From Chloroflexota bacterium (lineage in GTDB: Bacteria > Chloroflexota > Anaerolineae > UBA4142 > SHND01): a stretch of DNA of 47,132 bases. Positions 37,265-46,921 of the stretch are shown here, in pieces. The stretch is taken from positions 1-47,132 of the forward strand of contig JACQWQ010000097.1 in the NCBI GenBank assembly GCA_016209205.1, written 5' to 3'. Below the pieces are notes generated by a model that saw only the letters and a list, made by a program, of their open reading frames with translations, was not told the DNA's origin and ran no database searches. Made by a program: the position numbers and the translations under genes. The number at the start of each line of letters is the position of its first letter. The stretch's first letter is position 1.

Positions 37265-38683
37265 TTGACCCCTGAACAGTTTGAACAACTCGTTGCCCAG
37301 CGGGAAGGGGAAACGTTAGAGTTCAAGCAGGCGATGCCCTCTTCCTCCGACTTGGCGAAGCTAGTCACCGCGTTCTACAACACGCGCGGCGGTACCATCG
37401 TCTTCGGCGTGGAGGATCAAACCCGGCGACTGGTCGGAGTAGCCAATCCGCAAGGGATTGAAGAGGGGCTGGTCAACATTTTGCGCGCCCGTTGCTCCCT
37501 GGACGAGATGCCGAGCATTGAGTTTGTCAACCACCAGGGTATGGAATTTATGGTCGTGAGGTGTGTTCAGGGAAATTGCAAGCCCTATCTCGTCAGTGGA
37601 GAGGCACGGCCCTACGTGCGGGTCGGGTCTAGCACTCGGCAAGCCCAGGATGAGGAGATCCGACGGCTGTACATCGAGGGGAGTGAAGGCGGCTTCGAGG
37701 CACTATCCTGTCAGAGTGCGACGCTGGCGGACCTGTCGGAGCGGTTGATCGCAGATTACGTCAGGAGACGCGAGGAGACGAGCAGCCAGTCCCTGGGTTT
37801 GTCGTGGGAGGAGATGCTGCGCGGTCTGGGCTGCATGGTGAAGGACCGGGGACAGTGGGTGCCGACCAACGCCGGGGTGATGCTCTTTGCCGAAGCTCCT
37901 CAACGCTTTATCGGTCAGGCCGAGGTGGCGTGTGTGCGCTTCAAGGGTACCGACGTGGTGAGCTACATTGATCGGCGAGATCTGCAGGGTCCTCTGTATC
38001 AACTGGTGGATGACGCGGAGCAGTTCATCTATCGGCACATGAAGGTGGGCCGGCGCATCGAGGGCTTTGTGGGAGTGGAGTACCGGGAGTATCCTCAGGC
38101 GGCTGTCCGGGAAGCCATCGTCAATGCCGTGGTGCACCGAGACTACAGCCGGCGGGGACAGCGCATCCGGGTCTTTATGTTTGACGACCGGATTGAAATC
38201 TATAGCCCAGGGACGTTGCCGCCGGGCGTTTCGCTGGAAAAGATGCGACGCCTGGAACCTCAGTCGGTATTGCGCAATCCCATCAGCGTGGGGGTGTTCC
38301 GGGACTTGGGGAGCCGCTACATCGAGCGGCTGGGCACAGGCATTCGCCGCATGTCCCTGGCAATGGAAGCACATGGGCTGCCCCGACCACATTTTGAGGA
38401 AGTGGGAAGCGAGTTCCGGGTGACGCTGACGGGGGCTGGCGCGCGTTTCATGGAAGAGATGGCGGTGCGGCCGGACTGGGCAGAGGGCTTGAATGAACGA
38501 CAGGTAGAGACAGTATTGTACGTGGGAGAACACGGGCGTATTTCGAACCGAGAGTACCGCGAGTTGTTCGGTGTGTCCAATTTTACAGCCATAATGGATC
38601 TAAGAGACCTTGTGGAAAAACAGATACTGGTCGCAGGGGGCATGGGGCGGGGGCGATATTATCGGTTGAGAGTACAGACCTAA
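37265..38683 (+). CDS. AlbA_2/Schlafen-type ATP-binding protein
   Basis: 472 residues. The N-terminal EGETLEFKQAMPSSSDLAKLVTAFYNTRGGTIVFGVEDQTRRLVGV is the AlbA_2 (divergent AAA-4/Schlafen) domain; YPQAAVREAIVNAVVHRDYSRRGQRIRVFMFDDRIEIYSPGTLPPG is a GHKL-type HATPase_c_4 domain with N- and G-box features; the C-terminus (LNERQVETVLYVGEHGRISNREYRELFGVSNFTAIMDLRDLVEKQIL) is a winged helix. Probably a DNA-binding regulator; some relatives act in phage defence. The start is TTG at 37265 with AGGAG about 7 bases upstream. Base composition is less CGCG-rich than its neighbours, which suggests transfer. Confidence 0.88.
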   Translation: MTPEQFEQLVAQREGETLEFKQAMPSSSDLAKLVTAFYNTRGGTIVFGVEDQTRRLVGVANPQGIEEGLVNILRARCSLDEMPSIEFVNHQGMEFMVVRCVQGNCKPYLVSGEARPYVRVGSSTRQAQDEEIRRLYIEGSEGGFEALSCQSATLADLSERLIADYVRRREETSSQSLGLSWEEMLRGLGCMVKDRGQWVPTNAGVMLFAEAPQRFIGQAEVACVRFKGTDVVSYIDRRDLQGPLYQLVDDAEQFIYRHMKVGRRIEGFVGVEYREYPQAAVREAIVNAVVHRDYSRRGQRIRVFMFDDRIEIYSPGTLPPGVSLEKMRRLEPQSVLRNPISVGVFRDLGSRYIERLGTGIRRMSLAMEAHGLPRPHFEEVGSEFRVTLTGAGARFMEEMAVRPDWAEGLNERQVETVLYVGEHGRISNREYRELFGVSNFTAIMDLRDLVEKQILVAGGMGRGRYYRLRVQT

Positions 38684-38922
38684 CGATTGTCTAATGATTT
38701 CTAACGGTTCTGATAATCTAGCTCGGATTCTCGTGAGGAGTAGTCGATGACCTCTCCCCTCACCCTAGCTCCCATGCACCTCAGCACCCACTGACAGATA
38801 GCCGATGGCTGGACTGATGAAAATTGGCTCCAAACGGGCAACTCTCTTGAGCAGCCGTGATGACATTTTTGTTCCTGATGGCGGTGACGGCTCGAGTTCC
38901 TGATGCAGGCATTGTTAGCCGT

Positions 38923-39108
38923 TTACAGTGCAATCTTGCGCGTGGTTATGGCAGATGGCAGATGGCAGATAGCAAATCGCGAATCGCATATCGCCAATCG
39001 CACTATCGCGCGCGGAATCTGGCTGGCAAACTCGGGATGCTGCATGACATACAAACTGAACTCAAAACTATATGTCAGATTTTTTTCGATTACTTCATCC
39101 GTTAGCAT
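38923..39108 (-). pseudogene. Truncated duplicate of the DUF5647-like gene
   Basis: MLTDEVIEKNLTYSFEFSLYVMQHPEFASQIP is identical to the gene at 32837-33133; after residue 32 the frame enters a heptad array (GATGGCAGATAGC). The upstream region is also duplicated, up to GGGGTCAA(T/G)(G/C)AATTTGAGTGA, but here it is split by MITE copy F. Confidence 0.85.
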
Positions 39109-39157
39109 GGGTTGGTCGTTTCGCTCATTGCATGTCCTCCAGCAGCGTGAAAGATTT

Positions 39158-39274
39158 TAGAGCGGATTCCGAATTGATTGGTGGGATGTAGCATAGCGCC
39201 TTGTGCGCGTTTGTGGCACAGTTCGACGCCCACAAGGGGCTATGCTACCGTAAACGAACATGGAATCCGCTCTA
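39158..39274. mobile_element. TA-flanked MITE, copy F (third interior)
   Basis: Ends TAGAGCGGATTCCGAATTGA and ATGGAATCCGCTCTA. The interior is a third, unrelated hairpin: GTAGCATAGCGCCTTGTG facing CACAAGGGGCTATGCTAC. It is inserted in duplicated sequence whose empty counterpart is near 33178. Confidence 0.9.
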
Positions 39275-39349
39275 GCACACGCCCAACAAGGGGTCAAGCA
39301 ATTTGAGTGACGAGTGTGCGTCACAATTTTGGGTGACAGGATCGGGCGA

Positions 39350-39781
39350 ATGGTAGCAATCGTTGTTTCGCGCTTTCACCTTACGCTGCTTGTGCTTGCC
39401 TTTGTCGGCGCAGTCGCTTTGAGTCTAGCCGCCAGCCGCATCGTGAGCGTGTCCGCGCCTGCGGCCCAAGTTTCTCAAGCGCGGCTGGCAAATGGCACGA
39501 AAGGATTGGTGCGGCAGACGGCTTTGCATTTATCCAAATTGGAGCGTGGACAGAGTATCGGCGGGTTTCCGGGCTTTGAGCCACCGGAGGACGATGAGGA
39601 GTACCGGCGCAAAATCAAAGAGCAAAATTACAGCGCGCAAGACCTCAATGGTTGGGTCAAGGAGATCAATAACTTTCTCACCCAGATTGTTAGAAAGAAT
39701 CCTGGCGTGTCGCTGGAAAAGATATTGCAAAAACGGGGGTTGACTCAAGCGCAAATTGACGAATTTGTCGAAGCACTTTAG
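39350..39781 (+). CDS. Unrecognised secreted or membrane-anchored protein
   Basis: 143 residues. The N-terminal MVAIVVSRFHLTLLVLAFVGAVALSLAASRIVSV is a signal peptide or single membrane anchor. The rest is polar and largely helical (FEPPEDDEEYRRKIKEQNYSAQDLNGWVKEINNFLTQIVRKNPGVSLEKILQKRGLTQAQIDEFVEAL). I do not recognise it. An earlier ATG at 39314 would add 12 residues. Confidence 0.6.
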   Translation: MVAIVVSRFHLTLLVLAFVGAVALSLAASRIVSVSAPAAQVSQARLANGTKGLVRQTALHLSKLERGQSIGGFPGFEPPEDDEEYRRKIKEQNYSAQDLNGWVKEINNFLTQIVRKNPGVSLEKILQKRGLTQAQIDEFVEAL

Positions 39782-39879
39782 CAGACCTATACTGTCGCCG
39801 AAAGTATGGAAGGTTTTGGTGTCAACGAGATGACGGTAGTAACGTTTAGATCGCTACTGGTTGTTTTGGGGGTTCCTTT

Positions 39880-40440
39880 ATGATGCGACCACCTAGTCCG
39901 CGCGCGGTCAAGCGGCGCGGCGATGAGTTGTTGATCTTCTTGCACCCGGACGAATGGGCAAACGATGTGCCGCTGCCTGAGGGAAGTGTGATTGTCGAAA
40001 TGGGTGAGAATGACGAGATTCCATTCTTTCCTCAATGGCACTTTGCGCTCCGGCCAAAAAAGACAATTGAAGTCCTTGTTGGCTGGTTTAAGATTCCCCT
40101 CGGCTTTGAGAAGGCGGTTTCGTGGTATGAAGCCGAGTTGGAGAGCTTGGGCTGGGTTCAGGATTTGGCAAGAGGTTACTCGCGCCGGAATGCGGCGCAC
40201 AAGCCCGAAGCGGTCGGTTTGCGGTTCCAACACCCTCAGACTGGGGTGCGGGTAGAGATCAGCGTGCAGCTCGGGTCAGAGAGGCGGGGGACCACTGCCA
40301 TGATCCGACGCATCGTCGAGCATCCCTGGTCGCCTCCCAGTAAGGGCAATGGCGCGGGCGCGCGAGCGAGTGCAAAGCCCGCCGCGCGTAGCAAAAAACG
40401 TCGCGCGCCGCGCAAGGCGCGCCGGCGCGTGATTGCCTAG
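39880..40440 (+). CDS. Unrecognised protein with basic C-terminal tail
   Basis: 186 residues. The core (IPFFPQWHFALRPKKTIEVLVGWFKIPLGFEKAVSWYEAELESLGWVQDLARGYSRR...VGLRFQHPQTGVRVEISVQLGSERRGTTAMIRRIVEHPW) has the periodic layout of small alpha/beta domains in which a helix WYxxELxxxGW precedes strands, as in prokaryotic lipoprotein- or anti-sigma-associated domains. The last 35 residues (SAKPAARSKKRRAPRKARRR) are strongly basic and may bind nucleic acid or the membrane. Function unknown. Confidence 0.6.
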   Translation: MMRPPSPRAVKRRGDELLIFLHPDEWANDVPLPEGSVIVEMGENDEIPFFPQWHFALRPKKTIEVLVGWFKIPLGFEKAVSWYEAELESLGWVQDLARGYSRRNAAHKPEAVGLRFQHPQTGVRVEISVQLGSERRGTTAMIRRIVEHPWSPPSKGNGAGARASAKPAARSKKRRAPRKARRRVIA

Positions 40441-40672
40441 TCGCGCAGTCGGCGCTTCGCGATAGGCGATTCGCCATGCACCACCTGCGCGCTGCTATTC
40501 GCTCAGCGCTCCTGGTCGCCTGTGCCTTGCAACCTGCTTAGTGCTCACTACCTTGATAATGTTAAATTCGAACGTTGGTTCTGAAGTTGTACTCCAGAAC
40601 CCGCGCGTTTCGGAGTTTAACTCTACCAATCACGTCAAAAATCCATGTCCTGAGCCCTTCGGCTTTGCTCAG

Positions 40673-40799
40673 AGTTTGTGAAAATATCCCCCTTCTTCGC
40701 CGCAACGGACTGCGTTACCGCAACATCTAGTAGGTCATTGGTTGTGTCCATACTAGATATGGGCGCAAGCCGTCTACGGAGGGGTTAGATTCACAAACT
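40673..40799. mobile_element. 127-bp element, copy 2 (target CTCAG)
   Basis: Flanked by CTCAG at 40668-40672 and 40800-40804; the left flank is a CCCTTCGGCTTTGCTCAG repeat. The interval 40441-40640 holds no recognisable gene. Confidence 0.92.
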
Positions 40800-41029
40800 C
40801 TCAGGGGAGACTCTGTCGAAGGGGACCGGCAAATGGCAGATAGCCGATGGGAGATAGCAGAACACAAATTTTCCAAAACCGTTTTTCCACCCGCAGCTGC
40901 GGGGAGGATGTGGTCCATCACCAGCGGAGCGCCGGTGATGGCGGTTGGCGTATGACAATAGGCGCAGCGCGCGTGGAATTCGTTATGCAGGCGTTGACGC
41001 CAAGCCGTGGGGATACGAGTGCGAGCCAT
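40727..41029 (-). pseudogene. HNH endonuclease, C-terminally truncated
   Basis: MARTRIPTAWRQRLHNEFHARCAYCHTPTAITGAPLVMDHILPAAAGGKTVLENLC (41029-40862) contains the CxxC zinc knuckle and DHILPxxxGG of a McrA-like HNH nuclease. After NLC, where the second CxxC and HNH helix should follow, the frame enters GATAGCC heptads and then the 127-bp element. It is probably inactive. Its ATG overlaps the stop of the upstream gene (TAATG). Confidence 0.8.
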
Positions 41030-41448
41030 TAGCGCGTTGGGAATGAATCCGGCGGGGACACGGGATCACCGCGCCATTTCAACAGCATTGCGGCGTGCGC
41101 TTTTTTCAATGTCAAAGTGCGGGCTTGCTCGCCCAATGTGCGCAGACGAACCTGCTCCGCGAGTGTGAGGAGTCCTTGACTATTCTTGCGCAGCAGGCGG
41201 CTATAGACACGTTGCTGGGCAGTGGGCAGGCGACTCTGGGCAATTCTCAAAAGCGCCTTGCTGCTTTGCCGTTCCATAGCGTGCAATTCTTGGCGTAGGG
41301 GCGAAGGCAGGTCATCTAGATGTGGCGGGGCGGTTTCTGCTAACCGTTCCACGACGAAATCTTCCAAACCTTTGCGGGCAGCGACGGCGCCGCGGCGATA
41401 GCGCTGCAGCATTTCAGCGGATAGTTCGAGCGTGATCGTTCGGGTCAT
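41029..41448 (-). CDS. Ribbon-helix-helix-like protein upstream of HNH gene
   Basis: 139 residues. The N-terminal ITLELSAEMLQRYRRGAVAARKGLEDFVVERL looks like a ribbon-helix-helix DNA-binding segment; the rest is helical and basic (RQSSKALLRIAQSRLPTAQQRVYSRLLRKNSQGLLTLAEQVRL). Proteins of this shape are often encoded directly upstream of small HNH nucleases and may act as their antitoxin; this is inference from arrangement and the TAATG overlap. Confidence 0.65.
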   Translation of the reverse strand: MTRTITLELSAEMLQRYRRGAVAARKGLEDFVVERLAETAPPHLDDLPSPLRQELHAMERQSSKALLRIAQSRLPTAQQRVYSRLLRKNSQGLLTLAEQVRLRTLGEQARTLTLKKAHAAMLLKWRGDPVSPPDSFPTR

Positions 41449-41514
41449 CTTGATTTACTCCATTTGCCTTTTGTCGTACGAGCGATTATAAAGTGCTTGG
41501 AGTTGTGCATCAAC

Positions 41515-41645
41515 AGCTGATGGCAGATAGCCAATCGCGAATCGCGTATCGCCATTCGCACTATCGCACGATGACACTATCGCACTATTGCACTACCGCA
41601 CCATCGCACTACCGCACTACCATACTATCGCACGATGACGGTGGT
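41515..41645. repeat. ACTATCGC octad array with flanking heptads
   Basis: Heptads (AATCGCG, TATCGCC) followed by about ten octads ACTATCGC, ACTATTGC, ACTACCGC, ACCATCGC. The gap 41449-41772 contains nothing else recognisable. Confidence 0.9.
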
Positions 41646-41771
41646 AAGGGTGACGGATAAGCGCGCAAGGAGGTGACAGCGGGTCTAGTAAGGATGCAGT
41701 TAGGATTCAGTTAGGATGAGGTTAGCACGGCAGCGGGCGACAACACTACACATTCTCACCAGGAGACCAAA

Positions 41772-42384
41772 ATGGCAAAAACAAAGTTGAATCCAATTTT
41801 GGAACAGATACGGGGTCAAGTGGGCGACCTGGTTTTCAAACGGTATCAAGGTGAAACGATTCTGGCGCGCAAGCCAGACCTGGAAGGCGTCGAGCCGACC
41901 GCAGCACAACTGGCGCACCGCGAGCGTTTTCGCCAAGCCGCCTTGTATGGCAAGCTGGTTTTGGCAGACCCGGAAACGAAAACGATTTATGAACAAGCGG
42001 CGCAGGAGCGGGGGCAGCCGGTGTTTAGTTTGACGTTGGCGGATTTTCCTTCGACAGGCTCAGGACATGTTTCAACGCGCCCGCGGTGGACGAAGTAGAC
42101 CCTTCGATGAACTCAGGGCAGGCTTGAGCGGCTATGCCGGACAGGTGAACGACGAGATCGCCATTCGCGCGAGCGACGATTTTGCAGTGATGGGCGTCGC
42201 GGTCGCGATTGCGAATGAGAGCGGTCAGGCGCTTGAGGAAGGGGCAGCGACGGAAACACCACCGAACAGCGGCTACTGGGTGTACAAGGCAACGCAAGCC
42301 GTACCGACCGGCACGGCAGTGCGCGTGACGGTGACGGCGACGGATCGCCCGGGTCACCAGGCGACGCGCCAGGAAACCCAGTAA
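41772..42384 (+). pseudogene. MAKxKxNP family protein, frameshifted by two 23-bp repeats
   Basis: The N-terminal MAKTKLNPILEQIRGQVGDLVFKRYQGETILARKPDLEG and C-terminal SGYAGQVNDEIAIRASDDFAVMGVAVAI...VTVTATDRPGH are homologous to the intact protein at 44408. Two 23-bp inserts (CCTTCGACAGGCTCAGGACA at about 42049 and CCTTCGATGAACTCAGGGCA at about 42103) flank the segment coding for FNAPAVDEVDL; their sum (46 bp) leaves the frame broken, with a TAG stop at 42098. CAGGAG lies before the start. Confidence 0.85.
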
Positions 42385-42427
42385 AAGTCACGGTTGAAAC
42401 TCGAGTTGAAATTGGATGGACCCAAGA

Positions 42428-42553
42428 CCTGACACAGTACATCACAGATTCAATGTCATTTCGAACGGAGTGAGAAATCTCCCTTGGTAAAACCGAGATT
42501 TCTCATTCCACTACGTTCCATTCGAAATGACAAATGTGATATACTGTGACAGG
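42428..42553. repeat. Nested palindromic elements
   Basis: Outer ends CCTGACACAGTACATCACA and its near-complement TGTGATATACTGTGACAGG (42428-42553) enclose an inner element TGTCATTTCGAA...TTCGAAATGACA (42454-42532) with an AGAAATCTC/GAGATTTCT hairpin. One repeat family has inserted into another. Confidence 0.75.
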
Positions 42554-42770
42554 TTTTTGCCAAGCCGTAGTTTGGCGAAACGTTCGTTTTATGTATCGCA
42601 GTTGTGATGTGCAGCGGGAATGGTACATGGGACGCGTACGCTTTTAAAACCTGTCAGGTCTGGCTGCTCCGAATTTTATTTGATTCATCCAGCCAAGTGG
42701 CGAGTGTGTCCGCGCTCACTGAACTTTTTCCCACTTTATATTCTCTGCTCTTGGCTGAAAGGATAATCGA

Positions 42771-43785
<1,015 letters not shown>

Positions 43786-43923
43786 TAGTGCGCTAGTCTC
43801 AATAGTAATTCGGTGGATTCCGACAATCGAGAGGTTGCTGGAAGGGCGGAGCGTGCCCAGTGGTCGCATCGTCGGATAGTCGTGTGGTCGTATAGTTGGG
43901 AACCTTATAGTGTGGAGGTCATC

Positions 43924-44229
43924 ATGGAAGCACGCGTGCAGTCGGTGAGCGAGTTAGCCGTTCGAATTGCCCAAGACCCAGCACTTGCGGCGAAAATCAA
44001 GGACAACCCGGCGGAGGCGATTGCCAGTCTGGCTGCCCCTCTGCAAAGCGATGTCTGGATTTATCGTATGGTCGTCGCCGCGCTGGGGCTGGCAGTGCTG
44101 ACGGGCGTGATCGGCGCGGTCGTGCTGGCGATGGCAGCCAAGCCAATCCCGGAAGTGCTGGTCGCGCTCGGGTCGGCAGCAGTGGGTGCACTGGCCGGAT
44201 TGCTCGCGCCGTCGCCGGCAGCCAGATGA
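43924..44229 (+). CDS. Small membrane protein of unknown function
   Basis: 101 residues. An amphipathic N-terminal helix (VSELAVRIAQDPALAAKIKDNPAEAIASLA, resembling the start of nitrile-hydratase-leader-like or Nif11-like segments), then two hydrophobic helices (MVVAALGLAVLTGVIGAVVLAMAA and VLVALGSAAVGALAGLLA). GGAGG six bases before the ATG makes it a convincing gene. I do not recognise the family. It precedes the intact MAKxKxNP-family gene and could be co-transcribed with it. Confidence 0.65.
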   Translation: MEARVQSVSELAVRIAQDPALAAKIKDNPAEAIASLAAPLQSDVWIYRMVVAALGLAVLTGVIGAVVLAMAAKPIPEVLVALGSAAVGALAGLLAPSPAAR

Positions 44230-44400
44230 GAGAGGGGTAGACAGGGAGACAAGGTAAGGGGGAGAGGGTAAGAAGGTTGTAAGAAGGATCCAAGAAGGAT
44301 GGAAGAAGGATGGAAGACTGGAGCAGAATCCAAAATCCCAACTCCCAACCTCCAACTCCCAACTTCCAATTTCCAAATCCCAAATTCCAAACACAAGGAG
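44230..44400. repeat. GA-rich array and CCCAACT/TCCAACT heptads
   Basis: GAGAGGGGTAGACAGGG-type sequence, AAGAAGGATGG repeats (11 bp), then heptads CCCAACT, CCCAACC, TCCAACT, TCCAATT up to 44395, just before AAGGAGG of the next gene. Confidence 0.9.
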
Positions 44401-44407
44401 GAAAACA

Positions 44408-44976
44408 TGGCAAAGGTAAAGATGAATCCGGTGATCGAACAGTTGCGCGGCAAGATCGGCGATCTCGTCTTCAAGCGCTACGGGGATGAGGTGGTGGTTG
44501 CGCGCAAACCAGACCTGACGGGACAGGCGCCGACCGAGGCGCAAGCGGCGGTGCGGGAGCAATTCCGCCAAGCCGCGCTGTACGGCAAGATGGTGATGGC
44601 AGACCCGGCGACCAAGACCATCTACGAGGAGGCGGCGAAAGCCAAAGGGCAGCCGGTCTTTAGTCTGACGATCGCGGACTTTTTCAATGCGCCGTCGGTG
44701 GGCGAGGTAGACCTCAGCGCGTACGCCGGTCGCGTCGGCGACACGATTGCGATCCGCGCGCACGACGACTTTGACGTGACGGCGGTGAAGGTCGCCATTG
44801 CCCAAGCCGACGGAACAGCGGTTGAAGAGGGCGCGGCAACCGAAACGCCGCCTGACAGCGGGCGTTGGACCTACAAGGCGACTGTTGCCGTGCCGACGGG
44901 CACCTCGGTGCGCATCACCGTAACGGCGACGGACCGCCCGGGCCACGCGGGAGCAAAAGAAGTGAGCAAGCCGTGA
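44408..44976 (+). CDS. MAKxKxNP family protein, intact copy (unknown function)
   Basis: 189 residues. N-terminal half: MAKVKMNPVIEQLRGKIGDLVFKRYGDEVVVARKPDLTGQAPTEAQAAVREQFRQAALYGKMVMADPATKTIYEEAAKAKGQPVFSLTIADFF, whose GxIGDLVFKRYGDExxxxRKPD pattern recalls small phage-structural-like DUFs. C-terminal half (GEVDLSAYAGRVGDTIAIRAHDDFDVTAVKVAIAQADGTAVEEGAA...TYKATVAVPTGTSVRITVTATDRPGH) is an Ig-like beta domain. No signal peptide. AAGGAGG five bases before the ATG. A frameshifted paralog (41772) and a fragment (46108-46180) flank it. Confidence 0.75.
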
Positions 44977-45050
44977 GCAGTGAACAGTAAGCAGTGAGCA
45001 GTGATCCTTCGACTGCACTCAGGATGTCCTTCGACTGTCGCTCAGGATGT
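44977..45050. repeat. GTGAGCA heptads and CCTTCGACTG...CTCAGGAT repeats
   Basis: Five heptads (GTGAGCA, GTGAACA, GTAAGCA) followed by two CCTTCGACTGCACTCAGGAT-like dispersed repeats in tandem. The interval 45051-45323 has no recognisable gene. Confidence 0.85.
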
Positions 45051-45323
45051 GGACAGCGGGCGGTCGCAGGTCTCAAACCCCAAGCCGCAGGTGTCACCTG
45101 TGCCGTGGGCGATGTTGGCTCACTGGGCATTGGCTCATTGGACGATTGGCAGTTGTGGGCAGAGGGTGAGAAGTGCTCTCTGCTCCAAGAGGGCGACACC
45201 TGCACTCCCTGGCACCGCCTGCCAAGGCAGGTGTGCCGTGCGGTGCAAGTGTAGTTGGATTGGCTAGTCGCGTGGTCGAATGGTCAGCCGAGCGATTGGG
45301 GCAAGATGAGGAAGGGTTAAAAA

Positions 45324-46055
45324 ATGGCGCCTCCAGTAACTGAACGACAAGTGAAAGCGATCATCCTGCGTGAACTCCCGGCGATTGTGGAGCGGGATCC
45401 GCAGGTGCGCGATCTGATTCTGCGTCTGTCGCAGGAGCAATTCGCTGACAAGCGGGAAACGGAGAGCCATTTCGACCGCGTGTTGGAAGAACTGCGCCGC
45501 GACCGCGAAGAGCAGGCGCGCAAGTGGGAGGAGCATCGTCTCGAAGATGCGCGCAAGTGGGACGAGAATCAAAAGACGATCAATGCGATGCTTGTGTCTA
45601 TTCGGGACCTGGCGCGCAAGCACGACAGCACGCTGGGTGCGCTGGGAGCGCGGTGGGGTTTGAATACCGAGCAATCGTTTCGCAGTGCGTTGAAGGGCAT
45701 CCTCGAGGAATCGTTTGGCGTCCAAGTTGTCAACGTGGTCGAATTCGACGATGCGGGCGAGGTGTTTGGGCGTCCCGAGCAAATCGAGTTGGACGTCATC
45801 ATCCGCAACGGGGTTTTGATTTTGGGCGAGATCAAATCCTCCCTGTCGCGCTCGGATCTGTACGCGTTTGACCGCAAGACGCGGCTCTACGAAAAGCGGC
45901 ATCAGCGGACGGCGAGCCGGCGCATCGTGATCTCGCCGATGGTGGAGGAGCGGGCGCGGGAGGTGGCGCGACAATTAGGGATCGAGGTGTACAGTTACGC
46001 GGAGGATGTTCCGCCGGAGCCGGTCGCCCATGAGGCTGTGAACAGTGGGTCGTGA
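45324..46055 (+). CDS. DUF3782-type PD-(D/E)XK nuclease-like protein
   Basis: 243 residues. The N-terminal third is a charged coiled coil (RETESHFDRVLEELRRDREEQARKWEEHRLEDARKWDENQKTI), followed by LGALGARWGLNTEQSFRSALKGILEESFGVQVVNVVEFDDAGEVFGRPEQIELDVIIRNGVLILGEIKSSLSRSDLYAFDRKTRLYEKR. The ELDVIIRNGVLILGEIKSS segment carries the D...ExK metal-binding motif of PD-(D/E)XK enzymes. Such genes are multicopy in Chloroflexota and cyanobacteria, possibly linked to mobile DNA; activity is not shown. The C-terminus ends in low-complexity PPEPVAHEAVNSGS. Confidence 0.82.
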   Translation: MAPPVTERQVKAIILRELPAIVERDPQVRDLILRLSQEQFADKRETESHFDRVLEELRRDREEQARKWEEHRLEDARKWDENQKTINAMLVSIRDLARKHDSTLGALGARWGLNTEQSFRSALKGILEESFGVQVVNVVEFDDAGEVFGRPEQIELDVIIRNGVLILGEIKSSLSRSDLYAFDRKTRLYEKRHQRTASRRIVISPMVEERAREVARQLGIEVYSYAEDVPPEPVAHEAVNSGS

Positions 46056-46107
46056 ATGAAAGTTGGGCAGCGCGATAATCTGGGCGAGGATGGAGCAGAA
46101 GCGCTCG

Positions 46108-46186
46108 CGGATTTTCCTTCGACACGCTTCGCGTCAGGACATGCTTCAACGCGCCGTCGGTGGACGAGGTGGACCCTTCGGCTGCG
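46108..46186 (+). pseudogene. Fragment of a third MAKxKxNP family gene
   Basis: GCGGATTTTCCTTCGACA...GGACATGCTTCAACGCGCC, then TCGGTGGACGAGGTGGACCC, matches 42043-42110 of the broken copy, including the repeat inserted at the same codon. It is cut off by the 127-bp element at 46192. Confidence 0.7.
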
Positions 46187-46191
46187 CTCAG

Positions 46192-46318
46192 AGTTTGTGA
46201 AAATATCCCCCTTCTTCGCCGCAACGGACTGCGTTACCGCAACATCTAGTAGGTCATTGGTTGTGTCCATACTAGATATGGGCGCAAGCCGTCTACGGAG
46301 GGGTTAGATTCACAAACT
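46192..46318. mobile_element. 127-bp element, copy 3 (target CTCAG)
   Basis: Flanks CTCAG at 46187-46191 and 46319-46323. The left flank is CCCTTCGGCTGCGCTCAG. It forms the boundary between the MAKxKxNP fragment and the truncated DUF3800 gene. Confidence 0.92.
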
Positions 46319-46322
46319 CTCA

Positions 46323-46907
46323 GGTGACGTCGCTCCCTTCGCTGGTAGTCGCCATCTTGTAGTCGCGGTTCTTATCACCAAGGATCCGAGGCCAATCGAA
46401 CTGCACGTCAAACGAGCCCGCAAAAGTTTAGGACGTAGAGCGAACCTAGACGAACTCAAAGCCGCAGATGTTCAGAGCGGTGTCATTGGACGGTTGCTCC
46501 AAGCCATTGTAGAAGAAGACGTCGAAATTGTGGCGGTCATTGTGGACAAGCGATCCATTCTGAAACCACCGGGCGATGCGGAAGATATTTATCGAGAAGC
46601 GGTGAAGAGAGCAGTCAGGCATTGCGTTGAGCGACACTCTCGCCTGGAGTTATGGCTCGACAAGCGCTACACCAAGCCAAGTTTGCGGAACCGACTCGAG
46701 AAAGCACTTCGTGAGGGGATTGCCGATTTGGCTGAGCAAATGGTATTGGTGCACCAAGAGGACTCGCGGAATCAAAAAGGGCTTCAGGCAGTAGATCACG
46801 TTGCCTGGGCACTCTACCAAAAGTACGAACGCGGTGACGAGCATCTGTATCAAATCCTCGAAGGCAGAGTAGTTGTCGAAGAGGTCGTCAGCCGTCAATT
46901 ATGGTGA
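46323..46907 (+). pseudogene. DUF3800 gene, 5'-truncated
   Basis: The reading frame GDVAPFAGSRHLVVAVLITKDPRPIELHVKRARKSLGRRANLDELKAADVQSGVIGRLLQAIVEEDVEIVAVIVDKRSIL...EDIYREAVKRAVRH...RYTKPSLRNRLEKALREGI...QEDSRNQKGLQAVDHVAWALYQKYERGDEHLYQIL matches DUF3800 (RNase-H-like fold; SRxFVVAxLxxxD, ELKAS, DKR, and the late Asp in LQAVDxxAWA). The N-terminal ExSG strand and start codon are missing: the frame opens directly at the CTCAG duplication of the 127-bp element. An internal start (for example near 46494) would lack most of the first domain. Confidence 0.8.
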
Positions 46908-46921
46908 AAACAAAAAAGCGG

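Noticed and set aside
44994-45254. 86-codon plus-strand open frame after the intact MAKxKxNP gene
   Set aside because: It starts in GTGAGCA heptads and CCTTCG repeats, has no ribosome binding site and no recognisable fold.
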